This document shows positions 1 through 10,926 of a stretch of 64,000 bases of DNA, piece by piece. The position numbers were made by a program, and so were the translations under genes. The notes beneath the pieces are model-generated. The model saw nothing but the letters and a program-made list of their open reading frames with translations. It was not told where the DNA came from and ran no database searches. The DNA comes from Lathyrus oleraceus (lineage: Eukaryota > Streptophyta > Magnoliopsida > Fabales > Fabaceae), in contig NC_066579.1 in assembly GCF_024323335.1 (NCBI RefSeq), forward strand, positions 930,001-994,000, given 5' to 3'. Numbering within the stretch: the first letter of the stretch is position 1; each line of letters begins with the position of its first letter.

Positions 1-493
1 CAGTTGACCAACAGTTGACTTTTAGGGTTTTTGTCTGATTATGCATTGACTGATGAATTCCAAACCCTAATTCCTTGAGAACTTGACTTCAAATGATGTC
101 CCAAGTTGTATGAACTCTTGATTATTGACCATGGTGCCCAAATCCCACAAGAATGACCACCATCCATTGCTTTGACTGACAGTTGACTTCTTTAGGGTTT
201 TTGACTGTCTGGGCATGAATTGCTGACCTCTGAGCCCTTAACCCTTGACCAAAATACTTCAAATGGATCCCCAAGTCATGTGAACTTGTTGGACAAACCC
301 CAAGGTCTTGGTTCAATGAAAAATTCCTTTGCTTGCTTGGTTGACTAATCAGGAGATTAGTTTGACCTAATTCCTGATTGCTTGCTCTTGAGGCAACTGA
401 GGGCAATGCAAATGCTATGCAATGGATCATGATATGCTATGACCTATTATGAAAATGTATGCATAATGATAGGTGCAAATTTGAGGTGCTACA
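1..493 (+). repeat. 3' end of an LTR-like sequence inserted in chromovirus pol
   Basis: No credible coding frame is seen. The stretch ends in GGTGCTACA at 493, directly before chromovirus integrase coding sequence, as expected for the CA end of a plus-oriented LTR. It contains a degenerate direct repeat with an offset of about 168 bp (CAGTTGACTT...TAGGGTTTTTG at about 12 and again at 180). The style resembles Ogre/Tat-type LTRs of legumes. The 5' part lies outside the window, so no target duplication can be tested. The boundary is uncertain by about 15 bp. Confidence 0.45.
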
Positions 494-1094
494 GTATGGT
501 AGGAGATGTCGGACACCTTTATGTTGGTATGAGTCCGGTGAGAGTGCTGTGGTTGGACCGGAGATTGTTCAACAAACTACGGAAAAGATTAAGATGATTC
601 AGGAGAAGATGAGAATTGCTCAGAGTCGTCAGAAGAGTTATCACGATAAGAGGAGGAAGTCACTTGAGTTCCAAGAGGGAGATCATGTGTTTCTTCGCGT
701 CACTCCGATAACTGGTGTTGGTCGAGCTTTGAAGTCGAAGAAGTTGACACCTCGATTTATTGGTCCTTATCAGATTTTGGAGAGGATAGGAGAAGTAGCC
801 TATCGTATCGCCTTACCGCCGTCGCTTGCGAATTTGCATGAAGTTTTTCATGTGTCTCAGTTGAGGAGGTACATTCATGATCCGTCGCATGTAGTCCAAA
901 TAGATGATGTACAGGTGAGAGATAACCTGACTGTTGAAACATCACTTATGAGGATCGAGGATCGAGAGTTGAAGCAGTTGCGGGGTAAAGAGATTGCCTT
1001 GGTGAAGGTAGCTTGGGGGGGGCCAGCAGGTGGCAACGTGACTTGGGAACTGGAGAGTAAGATGAAGGAATCTTATCCAGAGTTGTTCGCTTGA
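492..1094 (+). pseudogene. Ty3/gypsy chromovirus (Tekay/Del-like) pol, 3' end: integrase C-terminus and chromodomain
   Basis: This is the last ~200 codons of a chromovirus polyprotein. Integrase inserts the element's cDNA and the chromodomain is thought to guide it to chromatin. The frame starts with YGRRCRTPLCWYESGE, the conserved end of the integrase core. It continues through a GPYQIL...AYRIALP module and HEVFHVSQLRRY, and ends with a chromodomain-like block (KQLRGKEIALVKVAWG...WELES.MKESYPELF). The frame is open to its natural TGA at 1092-1094. Everything upstream is cut off by the 1-493 insertion, so the gene is broken. A polypurine tract and the 3' LTR follow directly. The lineage assignment rests on the chromodomain type. 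Confidence 0.85.
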
Positions 1095-1123
1095 GGTATG
1101 TTTTCGAGGACGAAAACTCTTTT

Positions 1124-1136
1124 AGTGGGGGAGAGT
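1124..1136 (+). other. Polypurine tract of the chromovirus
   Basis: The purine-rich run TTAGTGGGGGAGAG lies directly before the LTR start TGTAACACCC. It is the expected primer site for plus-strand DNA synthesis. Confidence 0.7.
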
Positions 1137-1282
1137 TGTAACACCCCGATAATAATAAAATAATTATTTGAATTGAGTTAATAATTTAATTATTAATTTA
1201 ATTAAATAATTGGAAATTTTATTATTATTATTATTTTTTTTGAATTATTATTATTTTGGAATAATAATTATTATTTGGAAAA

Positions 1283-1292
1283 TATATATAAG
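1283..1292 (+). promoter_or_regulatory. TATA-like box of the chromovirus LTR
   Basis: TATATATAAG lies about 150 bp into the LTR. The following region has the transcribed-leader look of an LTR R/U5, with a possible splice donor GGTAAGGG near 1451. The position fits an LTR promoter; the assignment is by sequence only. Confidence 0.4.
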
Positions 1293-1726
1293 TTGGAATT
1301 AAGGAAAAAGCCCAGGGGGAGTAAAAACATTTTCACGTGAAAACAGAGAAATCGTGAAAAAGGAAAAGGGCAGAGAAGAGGAGAAAGGAGCTGAAGAGCA
1401 AAGGTTGAAGAACGGAAAGGCTTGAAGCTCAAAGATTCGCCGGATTGTTAAGGTAAGGGGGGTTTATCGTCGATTAATGGGTATTTTGGGATAATATGTC
1501 ATGGGTAGTGATAAGCCGTTAATTTGACCCTAATTGGGATTTGTAAATGTTGAAATGTTGTTGGATGAACTGTGTTGAAAGTTGAAATTAAATCGGTATT
1601 TGTGTGAGTAATGTTTTCCCGATCGTATAGCTGTTTACGGAATCGGAATCGGAGGTCCGGAAGTCTTCCAACGGCGGAATTCTGCATTCTGCCGTGTGTT
1701 AGCGCAGGAATTGTTGTTTAGTCTGC

Positions 1727-1904
1727 GTTAACCGGTTAACCCAGGGTGTTAACCGGTTAACACTGTATTGAAATGTGAAAATATTGAGTTTTGCCTGCGT
1801 TAACCGGTTAACCCAGGGCGTTAACCGGTTAACGCTGTTGCGTTTTGCCAGAAAGTGAGTTTTGCCTGCGTTAACCGGTTAACCCAGGGCGTTAACCGGT
1901 TAAC
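1727..1904. repeat. Six copies of a perfect 14-bp palindrome in three pairs
   Basis: GTTAACCGGTTAAC starts at 1727, 1748, 1799, 1820, 1870 and 1891. Within each pair the starts are exactly 21 bp apart, separated by CCAGGGY. The pairs are 71-72 bp apart. Each pair could fold into a 14-bp stem with a 7-nt loop. See findings. Confidence 0.95.
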
Positions 1905-2196
1905 ACTGTTGCAGAGTGAAAAATTATTGTTTTTAAATGTGGTGTACCTAATTGAGGGTTGGCCTATGTTGCCTATGGTGTAATAGGGATAAATTCCCGC
2001 TGTTTTGAGCAGTATATGCAATATTGAAATGTACTAATATTGTGGTTGTTGTTTGGTATAATCTGACATGCTTATGTGATGAAAGATTGATGATGTATAA
2101 TGATGTACATGATGCTGTGAATGTATATATTATGCATGTATGTGTGAATGGACTGTTGTATGGCTCAGAGTGTGAGCATATGTTTATTCTTGAATT

Positions 2197-2400
2197 ATTG
2201 TTGATGTTGCATTGCTAGATGATTAGCATGCATGGCATAGCCTTCGGGGCTGTAGCTAATTCCCATAGTGAGGAATTAGTGAGTGAACCATTGTGGGTTG
2301 TTGTTGATGTTTGCATACTAGATGATTAGTGTGCATAGTCTAGCCTTCGGGGCTGTAGCTAATTCCCATGGTGAGGAATTAGTGAGTGAGTCACTAGGTC
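2197..2400 (+). repeat. ~103-bp imperfect direct repeat in the chromovirus LTR
   Basis: Two units share TTGTTGATG..., CTAGATGATTAG, AGCCTTCGGGGCTGTAGC and TAATTCCCATRGTGAGGAAT. The second unit starts near 2301. The segment GCCTTCGGGGC can form a short stem-loop in both units. Confidence 0.8.
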
Positions 2401-3104
2401 TCAAATGAGTGGGACTAGTGAGCTTAGTAGCCGTATCTGGAGGGATCGGTGAGCTTGAACTATATGTTCGAGAATAGTCGGTACCGCATGTGTAGAGTCT
2501 CATTGCATAAAAATATGTATGGCGTATAATATGAATGGATGTGTTCCAATATTATACGTGTGTTGTGTTGTTGTTAAGTATGATTTGAGATTATACTGGT
2601 ATTGTATATTGATGTTGAGTATGATGTTTAAGCCAATGAGCTATTACTGAATGTGTATTGCAATTAGGGTGTTTGATGTGTTAATTACTTGGCATTACAT
2701 GTTGTTTTATAATGCTTATTATATTGATTGAGGAACTCACCCTTACAACTATTTTTCAGGTAACGAGAAATGAGTTGAGTAGAAGCAAATGCTTGGAGTC
2801 TAGTGTAGTCTCCCTAGTGGGTCATGCTCTGATAGATGTAACATCGGGCGGGAACACTTTGATTATTATTGTTGTTGTGGTTGAACTAAATTACATGTGA
2901 TGTTACATGTTTTGCATGATTGAGTTGATCTCTATCCGCTGCGTAATTGTGCAAATACTTTATATTTAAATTAAATAAAAGAGCATGATTGTTATATTGT
3001 TTAAATGGTGTGGAATGTTTGTGTGACACCCTTGGTGCACTATTACTCTGATTATATGTTTATTATTTTAATTAATTTTTGGGGTATTTTAGAAGGGTGT
3101 TACA

Positions 3105-4654
3105 TATAGGTGTGACTACTACATTAGTCCACTTACGATTGCTTAACATAGCGCTAAATTGCCTTATGACACACTAACACTAACCACTAATGACTAACTT
3201 TTAATTCAAGCATTTAATTCTTGCAATTTACTTTATGCAACTTAATATTCTTGTACATTAATTCATTTGCTTTTGCCCTTTGCTCACTTGAGCTCATGTT
3301 TATGTTAATGCAATTTGCCTTTTGCTCACTTGAGCATATTATTGTGTATATACTATTGTGCTTGTTTTATTTTATTTGTGTGAACCCAATGCAAATGGAG
3401 AAAGGACTTAGATTTTAGGACCTTACCTATGCTAATGGAGTTTGAAGAGCAACTAGGCCTCATGCCTTTAGAATGCTAAAATTGTCAAAGAGCAACTAGG
3501 CCTCATGCCTTTAGAATGCTTAATCTTGAAGAAGACATGGAAATGGCCTAATTCTAAACTCACTCTTGAGCATCCAAAGTGAGAGATACAAAGCCAATTG
3601 TAAGATTCCTAGGAGCTTGATTAATTATTTGCTTGATTGCTTGAGTTATTTGCTTATTGCTTGCTAAATCCAAAGGGAGGAGCAACTTGGATCATCTTTA
3701 TGATCTCAAGAAGGGAACTCCAATGTGGTTTTATTTCTCTTCCCTCATCCTTGCATGTTTAGGACCTAGCCCTTCTCTTCTTCTCTCCACTCTAACCCAA
3801 GCTAAACTTTTGTGCAAACATTAACATTGTTTTAAAAAATTAGAAACCTAGGCATTATGCCTTTTATTTTTTCAAACTCTTTTCATAACACTTATTTTGA
3901 ATTGAATCTTAAGTCAACTTTGACCTTACTTTGTGAATACTTTTCATTTGTAAATACAACTCACTCAATTGTTTTTTTGTGGTTCCAATGACCACTTTTG
4001 CGAAAGCTTTTCATAAACATTAGCTATTAGGTTTGAGTTATCTTAGAGGTTGATATAATACTTACCTGTATCCTTAGTGATGGACTATAAGTCTTCCATG
4101 CTTATTATAGGGTTAACCCCTCACTAGCATGTTGAAGCTCTCCTCACATGGTGGATTTGTGGTTTTAGGTTGAGTTTTCTCCCTTTGATAACAAAAGACC
4201 TTAAGGATTTTGACCAATCAATTCACCAACTTATTTTGAGATTTTTACCCCGAACTACGAGGTTTTGATCCTACCTTTTTAAGATGGTACGTAGGCAATG
4301 GGTTTATCTATTCAAACACAAAATTGTAAATAATTTGTATATTCTCCTCTCATCTCCCCAATCATGTTTGCACAAATATTTTCACAAATACCAACCTACC
4401 TTACAACATTTGTAAAAAGGGCTCCCTTAGAGTACTAAGGATGTTTTGGGTGCTTAAAACCTTCCCATTGCATAACCAACCCCCTTACCCAGATCTCTGA
4501 CATTTTTATTAGTTTTTTATTTGATAAAACTTCTCGGTTTTTGTTCACTTTCTAACCTTTCCTTTGGATAAATAGAAGTGCGATGGCGACTCGAATTATA
4601 TGATTTACTTTTGATTTAGTCAATAAATCTAAAGGTAACGAATACCCCACTACA
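3105..4654 (+). repeat. Ogre LTR (3' part)
   Basis: No gene is seen. The stretch ends in CCCCACTACA at 4654, six bases before a TGGCGACTCCACTGGGGA primer site, so it is the 5' LTR of the following Ogre. The LTR start is lost or displaced by the chromovirus insertion. It contains a 43-bp-offset direct repeat with the inverted core AGGCCTCATGCCT at 3455 and 3498. Confidence 0.75.
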
Positions 4655-4660
4655 GAAAAG

Positions 4661-4678
4661 TGGCGACTCCACTGGGGA
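4661..4678 (+). other. Ogre primer binding site
   Basis: TGGCGACTCCACTGGGGA follows the LTR end. It matches the primer site typical of Ogre elements, reported as complementary to a tRNA-Arg 3' end. Similar 18-mers recur at 25213, 39031 and 63622. Confidence 0.75.
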
Positions 4679-5583
4679 TGACATTTTGCCTAGTGGGTTT
4701 TGCCTACATTTTACCTTTGTTGTATTGTATGTTTATATTATTTGTGACATATTTTTGTGCAAAATTTGGGATGACTGTATTGTTTGTAATGTATGAATTG
4801 CTTGATATATCAATTGCTTGGGTGCTTGGTGGTCTTTTGTGAGATGAGTTCTATACCCGAACTCGAGTGCACTTATGATAGGAGAATGGCATAGTCTTGT
4901 TGACTTGTATGGAGTTATTCCTTAGCAAGTTGACTTGCAAGCCCATTCACTTGGTGGAGGTCTTATTGGGATCAATAATGTCACACGAGTAGTCGTGGTT
5001 AGGCATTACTCATTCCAATATATGCCTTAGAAGCCAAGGATCTTAGATTACCTAGCCCATCTTGGCCTGTTTTTTAGGATGTAGTGCGAAGGTCGTTCTA
5101 GTGTAAGATTTGATACGATTGTTACGCGATACTACACTCATAAGAGTCTCTCTTGAGAATATTTTTGGAATACGAGTAGTCGTTTATCCGATAATATCCG
5201 AAAGATGGGATGATGACTATGGGAACCTCTTGTAGAACATGATTGTCGGGTTTAACCATAGTACACTTCCTTTGGGTGGTTCTTAACCGAGACTTCATGC
5301 TCGTGACTTGCAACAAATTCTTGATTCATGGTTGATCCGTTCTCGTATATCCTTAATATCAATGGAACTTGGGTGTTGATAAGGTGTAAACCATAATCCA
5401 CCAAAATGGATGATTGATATTAAGGACGACTTGATCCATCCCGTGACCTTTGTGTGGTGTGATTTGCTTGATCCTTGAGTGTGATTATTGCATCCATGCA
5501 TTCATGCATTCATACACATCCATATCATCAACAATGAGAAAATTTTCAAGGAACTTAAGAGATCTATTTGCAAATTTTCAGAC
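4679..5583 (+). other. Ogre untranslated leader
   Basis: About 900 bp between the primer site and ORF1. No gene-like frame is seen; short ORFs here match nothing I recognise. Ogre elements normally have a long leader at this place. Confidence 0.6.
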
Positions 5584-7032
5584 ATGGATAAGAAAAGAAG
5601 GAATACGAAGAAGTACAATTTCAGACAACCCGACTTGAAAGAGTTAAGGAGTTTGACATCCTATGTATTAGATCCCTTGGAGTTCAAGGCTCGTCATGGG
5701 AAACTTCTGTCTATTCTTGCTACTCAGGTGGATGAAGGTTTGATGAGTGTGTTGGTGCAGTTCTATGATCCCTTGTACCGTTGCTTCACATTTCCGGATT
5801 TCCAACTTTTGCCTACGCTTGAGGAGTATGCCTATCTTGTGGGTATACCTATTCTATATCAATTGCCGTTCAGTGGCTTGGAGAGAGTTCCTTCTTCCCA
5901 GAAGATTTCTGATCTGTTGCATATAGATGAATCTATTGTTGGTGCTCATATGACTAATAAAGGTGGAATTCGAGGTCTCCCATCCGATTTCCTCATTGCT
6001 CAAGCTACTATGTATGGGAAGGCCATGAGTGAGGACGCCTTTGAGGTCATATTTGTACTTCTCATCTATGGAATAATGTTATTCCCCAACATCGACAATT
6101 TTGTGGATGTGAACACTATTAGGATTTTCTCTACTCTTAATCCCGTTCCGACTTTGTTGGGTGACACTTATTTCTCTTTGCATATGAGGAATGCAAATGG
6201 TGGTGGTACCATTGTGTGCTGTTTGCCTCTGTTGTACAAGTGGTTTATTTCGCACTTGCCACAGACGCTCGCCTTCAAGGAGAACAAAGGATGTATACGG
6301 TGGTCCACGAGACTTATGTCTCTCACTAATGATGATATCTTTTGGTATAATCGTGTGTATGATGGTGTGCAGATTATTGGCTCTTTTGGTGAATTCTCCA
6401 ATGTGCCTCTTCTTGGTACATCTGGTGGGATTAATTACAACCCTGTTTTGGCACGCCGTCAGCTTGGGTTCCCCTTAAAGGATAAACCTAATAACATTTT
6501 GTTAGAAGGTGTGTTCTTTCAAGAGGGTAAAGATCCATAAAATTTGAAGGGCAGGATGGTCCGCGCTTGGCGTAAGATTCATAGGAAGGGAAGGAAAGAG
6601 CTTGGTTCGAAGAATTGTATTGCTTTGGAACCCTACACCTCGTGGGTTAGGAGAGATTCTGAGTACCGCATGCCCTATGATTACCCGAGACCTACACCTA
6701 TGGTTATGGTTGGGCCTTCAACCCTCCCTAACCAAGGAGTATAGGAGTTGAGAGATAAAGACGGTTCGCGTGCTTGGGTTCGTGAGCGAGAGGAGCTACT
6801 TCAGCAGCTTAGAGATAAGGATGCATTGATAGAGTTTCTGGAGCATTAGGTTATCGACGAGCCTGATGATGTGGTGACTTCTCTTCTTCCTCAGTCTTCC
6901 AGGTTTTGGAAGAGGAAGTACGATCGACTCGCCAAGGAGAAGGCAGATATGGAGGCAACCTATGAGAGAGAGGTGAAGAGGCTTTGTGCAACTTATCTTC
7001 TAGTCTCGAGAGCTTTGGACAATTATTTCTAG
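5584..7032 (+). pseudogene. Ogre ORF1 protein (extra ORF upstream of gag), broken by stops
   Basis: Ogre and related Tat-lineage elements carry an additional ORF before gag whose function is unknown; it resembles plant mobile-domain-type proteins. I place the start at the ATG of 5584 (MDKKRRNTKKYNFRQPDL), although the frame is open from 5488. Recognisable blocks are LVQFYDPLYRCFTFPDFQLL, LPTLEEYAYLVGIP, PSDFLIAQATMYGKA, VLLIYGIMLFPNIDNFVDV, CCLPLLYKWFISHLPQT and GGINYNPVLARRQLGFPL. The homology continues past in-frame stops at 6538 (TAA), 6742 (TAG) and 6847 (TAG), through RAWRKIHRKGRKELG and YPRPTP, to a charged C-terminus ending near 7032. Two of the three stops fit Gln codons changed by C-to-T; the one at 6742 fits GAG-to-TAG, a transversion. 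No host role is implied. Confidence 0.8.
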
Positions 7033-7365
7033 GGTTCCATAGGATGTTCATTTTCCTTCTCTCTTGTATTGTATTTTCGTTACCAAGACCGTATTTCTGT
7101 GGTGTAATTTTTTTTTCCAGATATTATTGATATGATTATTCCGTTATATGTCTAAATGATTAATATTTCCAAATATTTGCAAATAGAACTCTAAAAGTTC
7201 CTCTGATTAAAAATAAAATCATATGCACAAGCATTGCATGCATCATGTGTATAAGCAGGTTTTGTTCCAGGGCTTCTTGTTCAGTGGTCTAACTCTATGT
7301 TCTTCATTTATTTTGAAGACAAGCTGACGCACCTGTACTACACTAGAGCTAACTCATCAAAGCTA

Positions 7366-10300
7366 ATGGATCACCTAAAGCAAGAGAACAGAGAACTGAA
7401 GGAGGAAGTGGCAAGATTGACTGCCCTGATGGAGTCATTCTTGGCAGCCCAAAGTCAGTCTTCTCCAACGCCTTCAACTCCTCCCCAGAGGACGGTCATC
7501 TCAGAGGTTGCTTCCTCTACCATGCCTGCTGCCAGTGCCCACTTCGCACCATCTGCTATGCTAGCCGGGTTTCCCGCTAACTTTGTTCCAGAGGGTCTCG
7601 CCCCTACTTTTGCTTCTTTGCCGACATCTAGCCCGGTCCTCGTTGTGCCACCTCCAGTCATGCATACTTTGCCGAGAGTAGATGATACCATTTACCACTC
7701 TGAGCCATCTGAGGGCCCAGATATGTATGAAAAAATGGATGCTATGAATGATAAATTCCTTGAGCTTCGCAAGGAACTTAAAACTCTCAGAGGGAAGGAC
7801 CTCTTTGGCAAATCTGCTGTTGAGCTATGTCTCGTACCTAATGTCAAGATTCCTGTCAAATTCAAAGTGCCTGACTTTGAAAAGTACAAAGGAAACACCT
7901 GCCCGCTCAACCATCTTGTGATGTATGCATGCAAGATGTCGACTCAGACTGACAATGATCAACTTCTGATCCACTACTTCCAGGACAGCCTGTCCGGTGC
8001 CGCTTTGAGATGGTACATGGGCCTGGATAGTGAGAACATCCGCTCCTTCAACGACCTTGGAGAAGTCTTCGTCAAGCAGTACAAATATAACGTTGATATG
8101 GCTCCCGATAGGGACCAACCGAAGGTTATGTCCCAGAAGGAGAAAGAGACATTTAAGGAGTACGCCCAGAGGTGGCGTGAATTGGATGCACAAATTGTGC
8201 CCCCGCTCGAAGATAAGGAGATGACGAAGATCTTTCTCAAAACTTTAAGCTCTTTCTACTTTGAGCGGATGATTGCTAGCGCTCCTTCTGACTTCACCGA
8301 GATGGTGAACATGGGGATGCGTCTAGAAGAAGGAGTCAGGGAAGGGCGCCTGACCAGAGAAGAAGGCTCTTCTGCCAAACGTTATAGGGCGTTTGCTAAG
8401 AAGAAAGATGGCGAGGCACATGTTGTGACCTCCCATATTAAATCAAGAAGACCCTCTATGAAGAGGAAGACTGTGCGTCCGACCAGTAACCAGCACCAGG
8501 TGGCTCATATAGCACCTGTTTTCAGAGAGAATCAACATTATCAGCATCAAAACCAGCAACAACAACATCAGCAGTATCAGCAACAACAACACCGTCCTCA
8601 ACAGCAGGCCTACCAGCCTCGAAACAACAATCAAATCAGTACTAGCTATGATAGGAAGAGGGTCACTTTTGATCCTATTCCAATGACCTACGCTGGATTA
8701 TATCCCTCATTGATTGAAAGGAAATTGATTTCTCCACGTGACCCACCTGCTATACCAACCAACCCTCAGTGGTGGTATAAGCCCGAGCTTCATTGTGTTT
8801 ATCATTCCAGTGCTCTCAGACGTGATGTGGAGAACTGTTACCCTCTCAAGACCAAGATTCAAGACCTTGTTAGAAGTGGTATTCTATTTTTCGAGGACGT
8901 AGGTCCTAATGAGAAGAAGAACCCATTGCCCGAGCATGGGAAATCTGCTGTTAATATGGTCCAGGGTTGCCCTAGCAAATACAAGGTCAGATATGTCAGC
9001 CATATCAGACAATCTCTGGTCGAGATGCATAGACTGTTGTGTGGATACAATCACTATGAGCATGACCATGACAGTTGTTGTGTTTGCACTGTCAATGAGA
9101 GGGGATGTCGTCAAGTCAGGAAAGACATCCAAGAAATGCTGGACCAGGGTGTGATAGAGATACTTCAAAATCGTGATGAGGACGAAGTCAATGTGATATC
9201 CCCTGTATTTAGGATACCTGAGCCGGTTGTCGTCAGATATGATGGCAGCAAGCAGAAGGCTTCTCCTACTCTCATTATTAAGCTAGCTGGCCCTGTTCCT
9301 TACTCTTCTGACAAGGTTGTTCCCTATCAATATAATCCGGTTGCATTAGAAGATGGGAAGGAGGTACCCTTACCCTCCACTTCTGTTGTGAATATTGTTG
9401 ATGTCAGTGGTTTGACCCGTAGTGGTCGTGTTTTTTCGGCGCCGCCGAAACCCCAGGCTGACACCAGAAGGGCTGATACTATTGATAATGCTACCCGTCC
9501 TTTGGGGAATTCTTCTTCTTGTTCGAATCTGGCACTTGTTGTTGACAGACCTGCCACTATTGCTAGAACTCCTGTCCCTGCTGGCCAGAATGTCATGATT
9601 AGAGAGGACTGTGATGAGATGCTAAGGCTCATAAATAGGAGTGAATACAATGTTGTAGATCAGCTGCTACAAACGCCTTCAAAGATATCAGTGTTGTCTT
9701 TATTGATGAACTATGAGCCACACCGTGAAGCTTTGCAAAGGGTGTTGGACGTGGCGTACGTAGATCACGACGTCATCATAGAACAATTTGATAGCATTGT
9801 TGCAAACATTACTACTTGTAACAACCTGAGCTTCTGTGATGCTGGTCTCCCCGAGGAGGGAAGAGACCACAATTTGGCACTTCACATCTCCATGAATTGC
9901 AAGGATGATGCCTTGTCTAACATGCTGGTAGACACAAGTTCATCGCTGAATGTATTGCCAAAATCTACTCTGGCGAAACTTTCATACCAGGGGCCTCCCA
10001 TGAGGCAGAGTGGAGTGGTCGTCAAAGCTTTTGATAGATCACGCAAGACTGTGATTGGAGAGGTTGAACTCCCAATCAAGATAGGACCTAGTGATTTCCA
10101 GATCACTTTTCAGGTCATGGATATCCACCCATCATATAGCTGTTTGTTGGGCAGACCATGGATTCACGAGGCAGGCGCCGTGACATCCACCCTACACCAA
10201 AAGTTGAAGTTCGTCAAGAACAAGAAGTTGGTGGTGGTAGGGGGAGAGAGGGCTCTCTTGGTTAGCCATCTGTCTTCATTTTCTTATATTGATGCTGAGG

Positions 10301-10661
10301 ATAAGGTTGGGACGCAGTTCCAAGCCTTGTCTATTGCTGAGCCTTCTAAGAAAGGAACTTCTTCATTTGCGTCCTACAATGATGCGAAGTTGGCCATTAA
10401 GCATGGCGCAACTACTGGTTTAGGACAAATGATTAAGCTGGAAGACAATAAATCCCAGGCTGGCATAGGTTATTCTTTAGGAACTTTCAACAAGCACGGT
10501 CTGTTTCAGAGTGGTGGTTTCATCCACACGGTTGAAGATCAAGAGGCTTCTGCTATAGTGGAAGATGATGCAGAGGAAGATTCTGGCAACTTTGTTATCC
10601 CTGGAGGAATCTGCAATAATTGGGTCGTTTTTTATGTTCCAACAGTTGTCCATAAGTCCAC
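7366..10661 (+). CDS. Ogre gag-protease polyprotein (exon before the pol intron)
   Basis: The frame is open from 7297 to the TAA at 10663. I prefer the ATG at 7366, which starts a heptad-rich stretch (MDHLKQENRELKEEVARL) typical of the Ogre gag N-terminus. The gag domain follows (VPDFEKYKG...ALRWYMGL...FKEYAQRWRELDAQ). Next come a Gln/His-rich linker, a degenerate zinc-knuckle-like segment (HCVYHSSALRRDVENCYPL), and an aspartic protease with SNMLVDTSSSLNVLP. The usual DTG triad reads DTS because the third codon at 9937 is AGT, so the protease is probably dead. The frame ends at a donor site; splicing at 10662/10926 carries it in phase into the RT exon. Over 1,090 codons remain open, unlike the RT part, which has many stops. 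Confidence 0.85.
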
Positions 10662-10926
10662 GTAATGTTCATTTTTGTTTAAAAACCCTTCTCCCATGCC
10701 AAAAGGAGAAGTGATGACATTGTTGGCCCATAAATACAATGATATTCATTCAATAAATTCATGTTAAATGATTGTTTTTCCAAATTATTTTCACTTTTCA
10801 CTTTTTGCATGAAATTGGTGATCACATAAAACTCTAAAAATAGAATAAAATCAATCTTTTCATCTGCATAATGATTTGCTTTGTTTGAATTCTAAAATCT
10901 CTTTTATATCCAAAATCATTATGCAG
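10662..10926 (+). other. Ogre intron between protease and reverse transcriptase
   Basis: The 265-bp segment begins GTAATG and ends ATGCAG. It is AT-rich and holds the stop that closes the gag-protease frame. Removing it joins AC to G as one ACG codon and continues in frame into LIKPIEHNY. Ogre elements are known for a spliced intron at this point; here the phase check supports these exact borders. Confidence 0.85.

Larger units (their letters stand above)
1137..3104 (+). repeat. 3' LTR of the chromovirus
   Basis: It runs from TGTAACACCC after the polypurine tract to GGGTGTTACA, about 1,968 bp with TG...CA ends and an inverted terminal TGTAACACCC/GGGTGTTACA. It holds no gene. Inside are a TATA-like box, a cluster of perfect 14-bp palindromes (1727-1904), and a ~100-bp direct repeat (2197-2400). 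The short ORFs inside show no family resemblance. The flank from 3105 looks like an Ogre LTR, so the chromovirus probably inserted into an Ogre. Confidence 0.85.

Noticed and set aside
4660..4842. 60-residue hydrophobic ORF right at the primer site
   Set aside because: It begins inside the Ogre primer binding site and has no family resemblance; it is leader sequence.
9030..9650. Minus-strand ORFs of 94-107 residues across Ogre gag-protease
   Set aside because: Opposite-strand shadows of a long, clearly coding frame.
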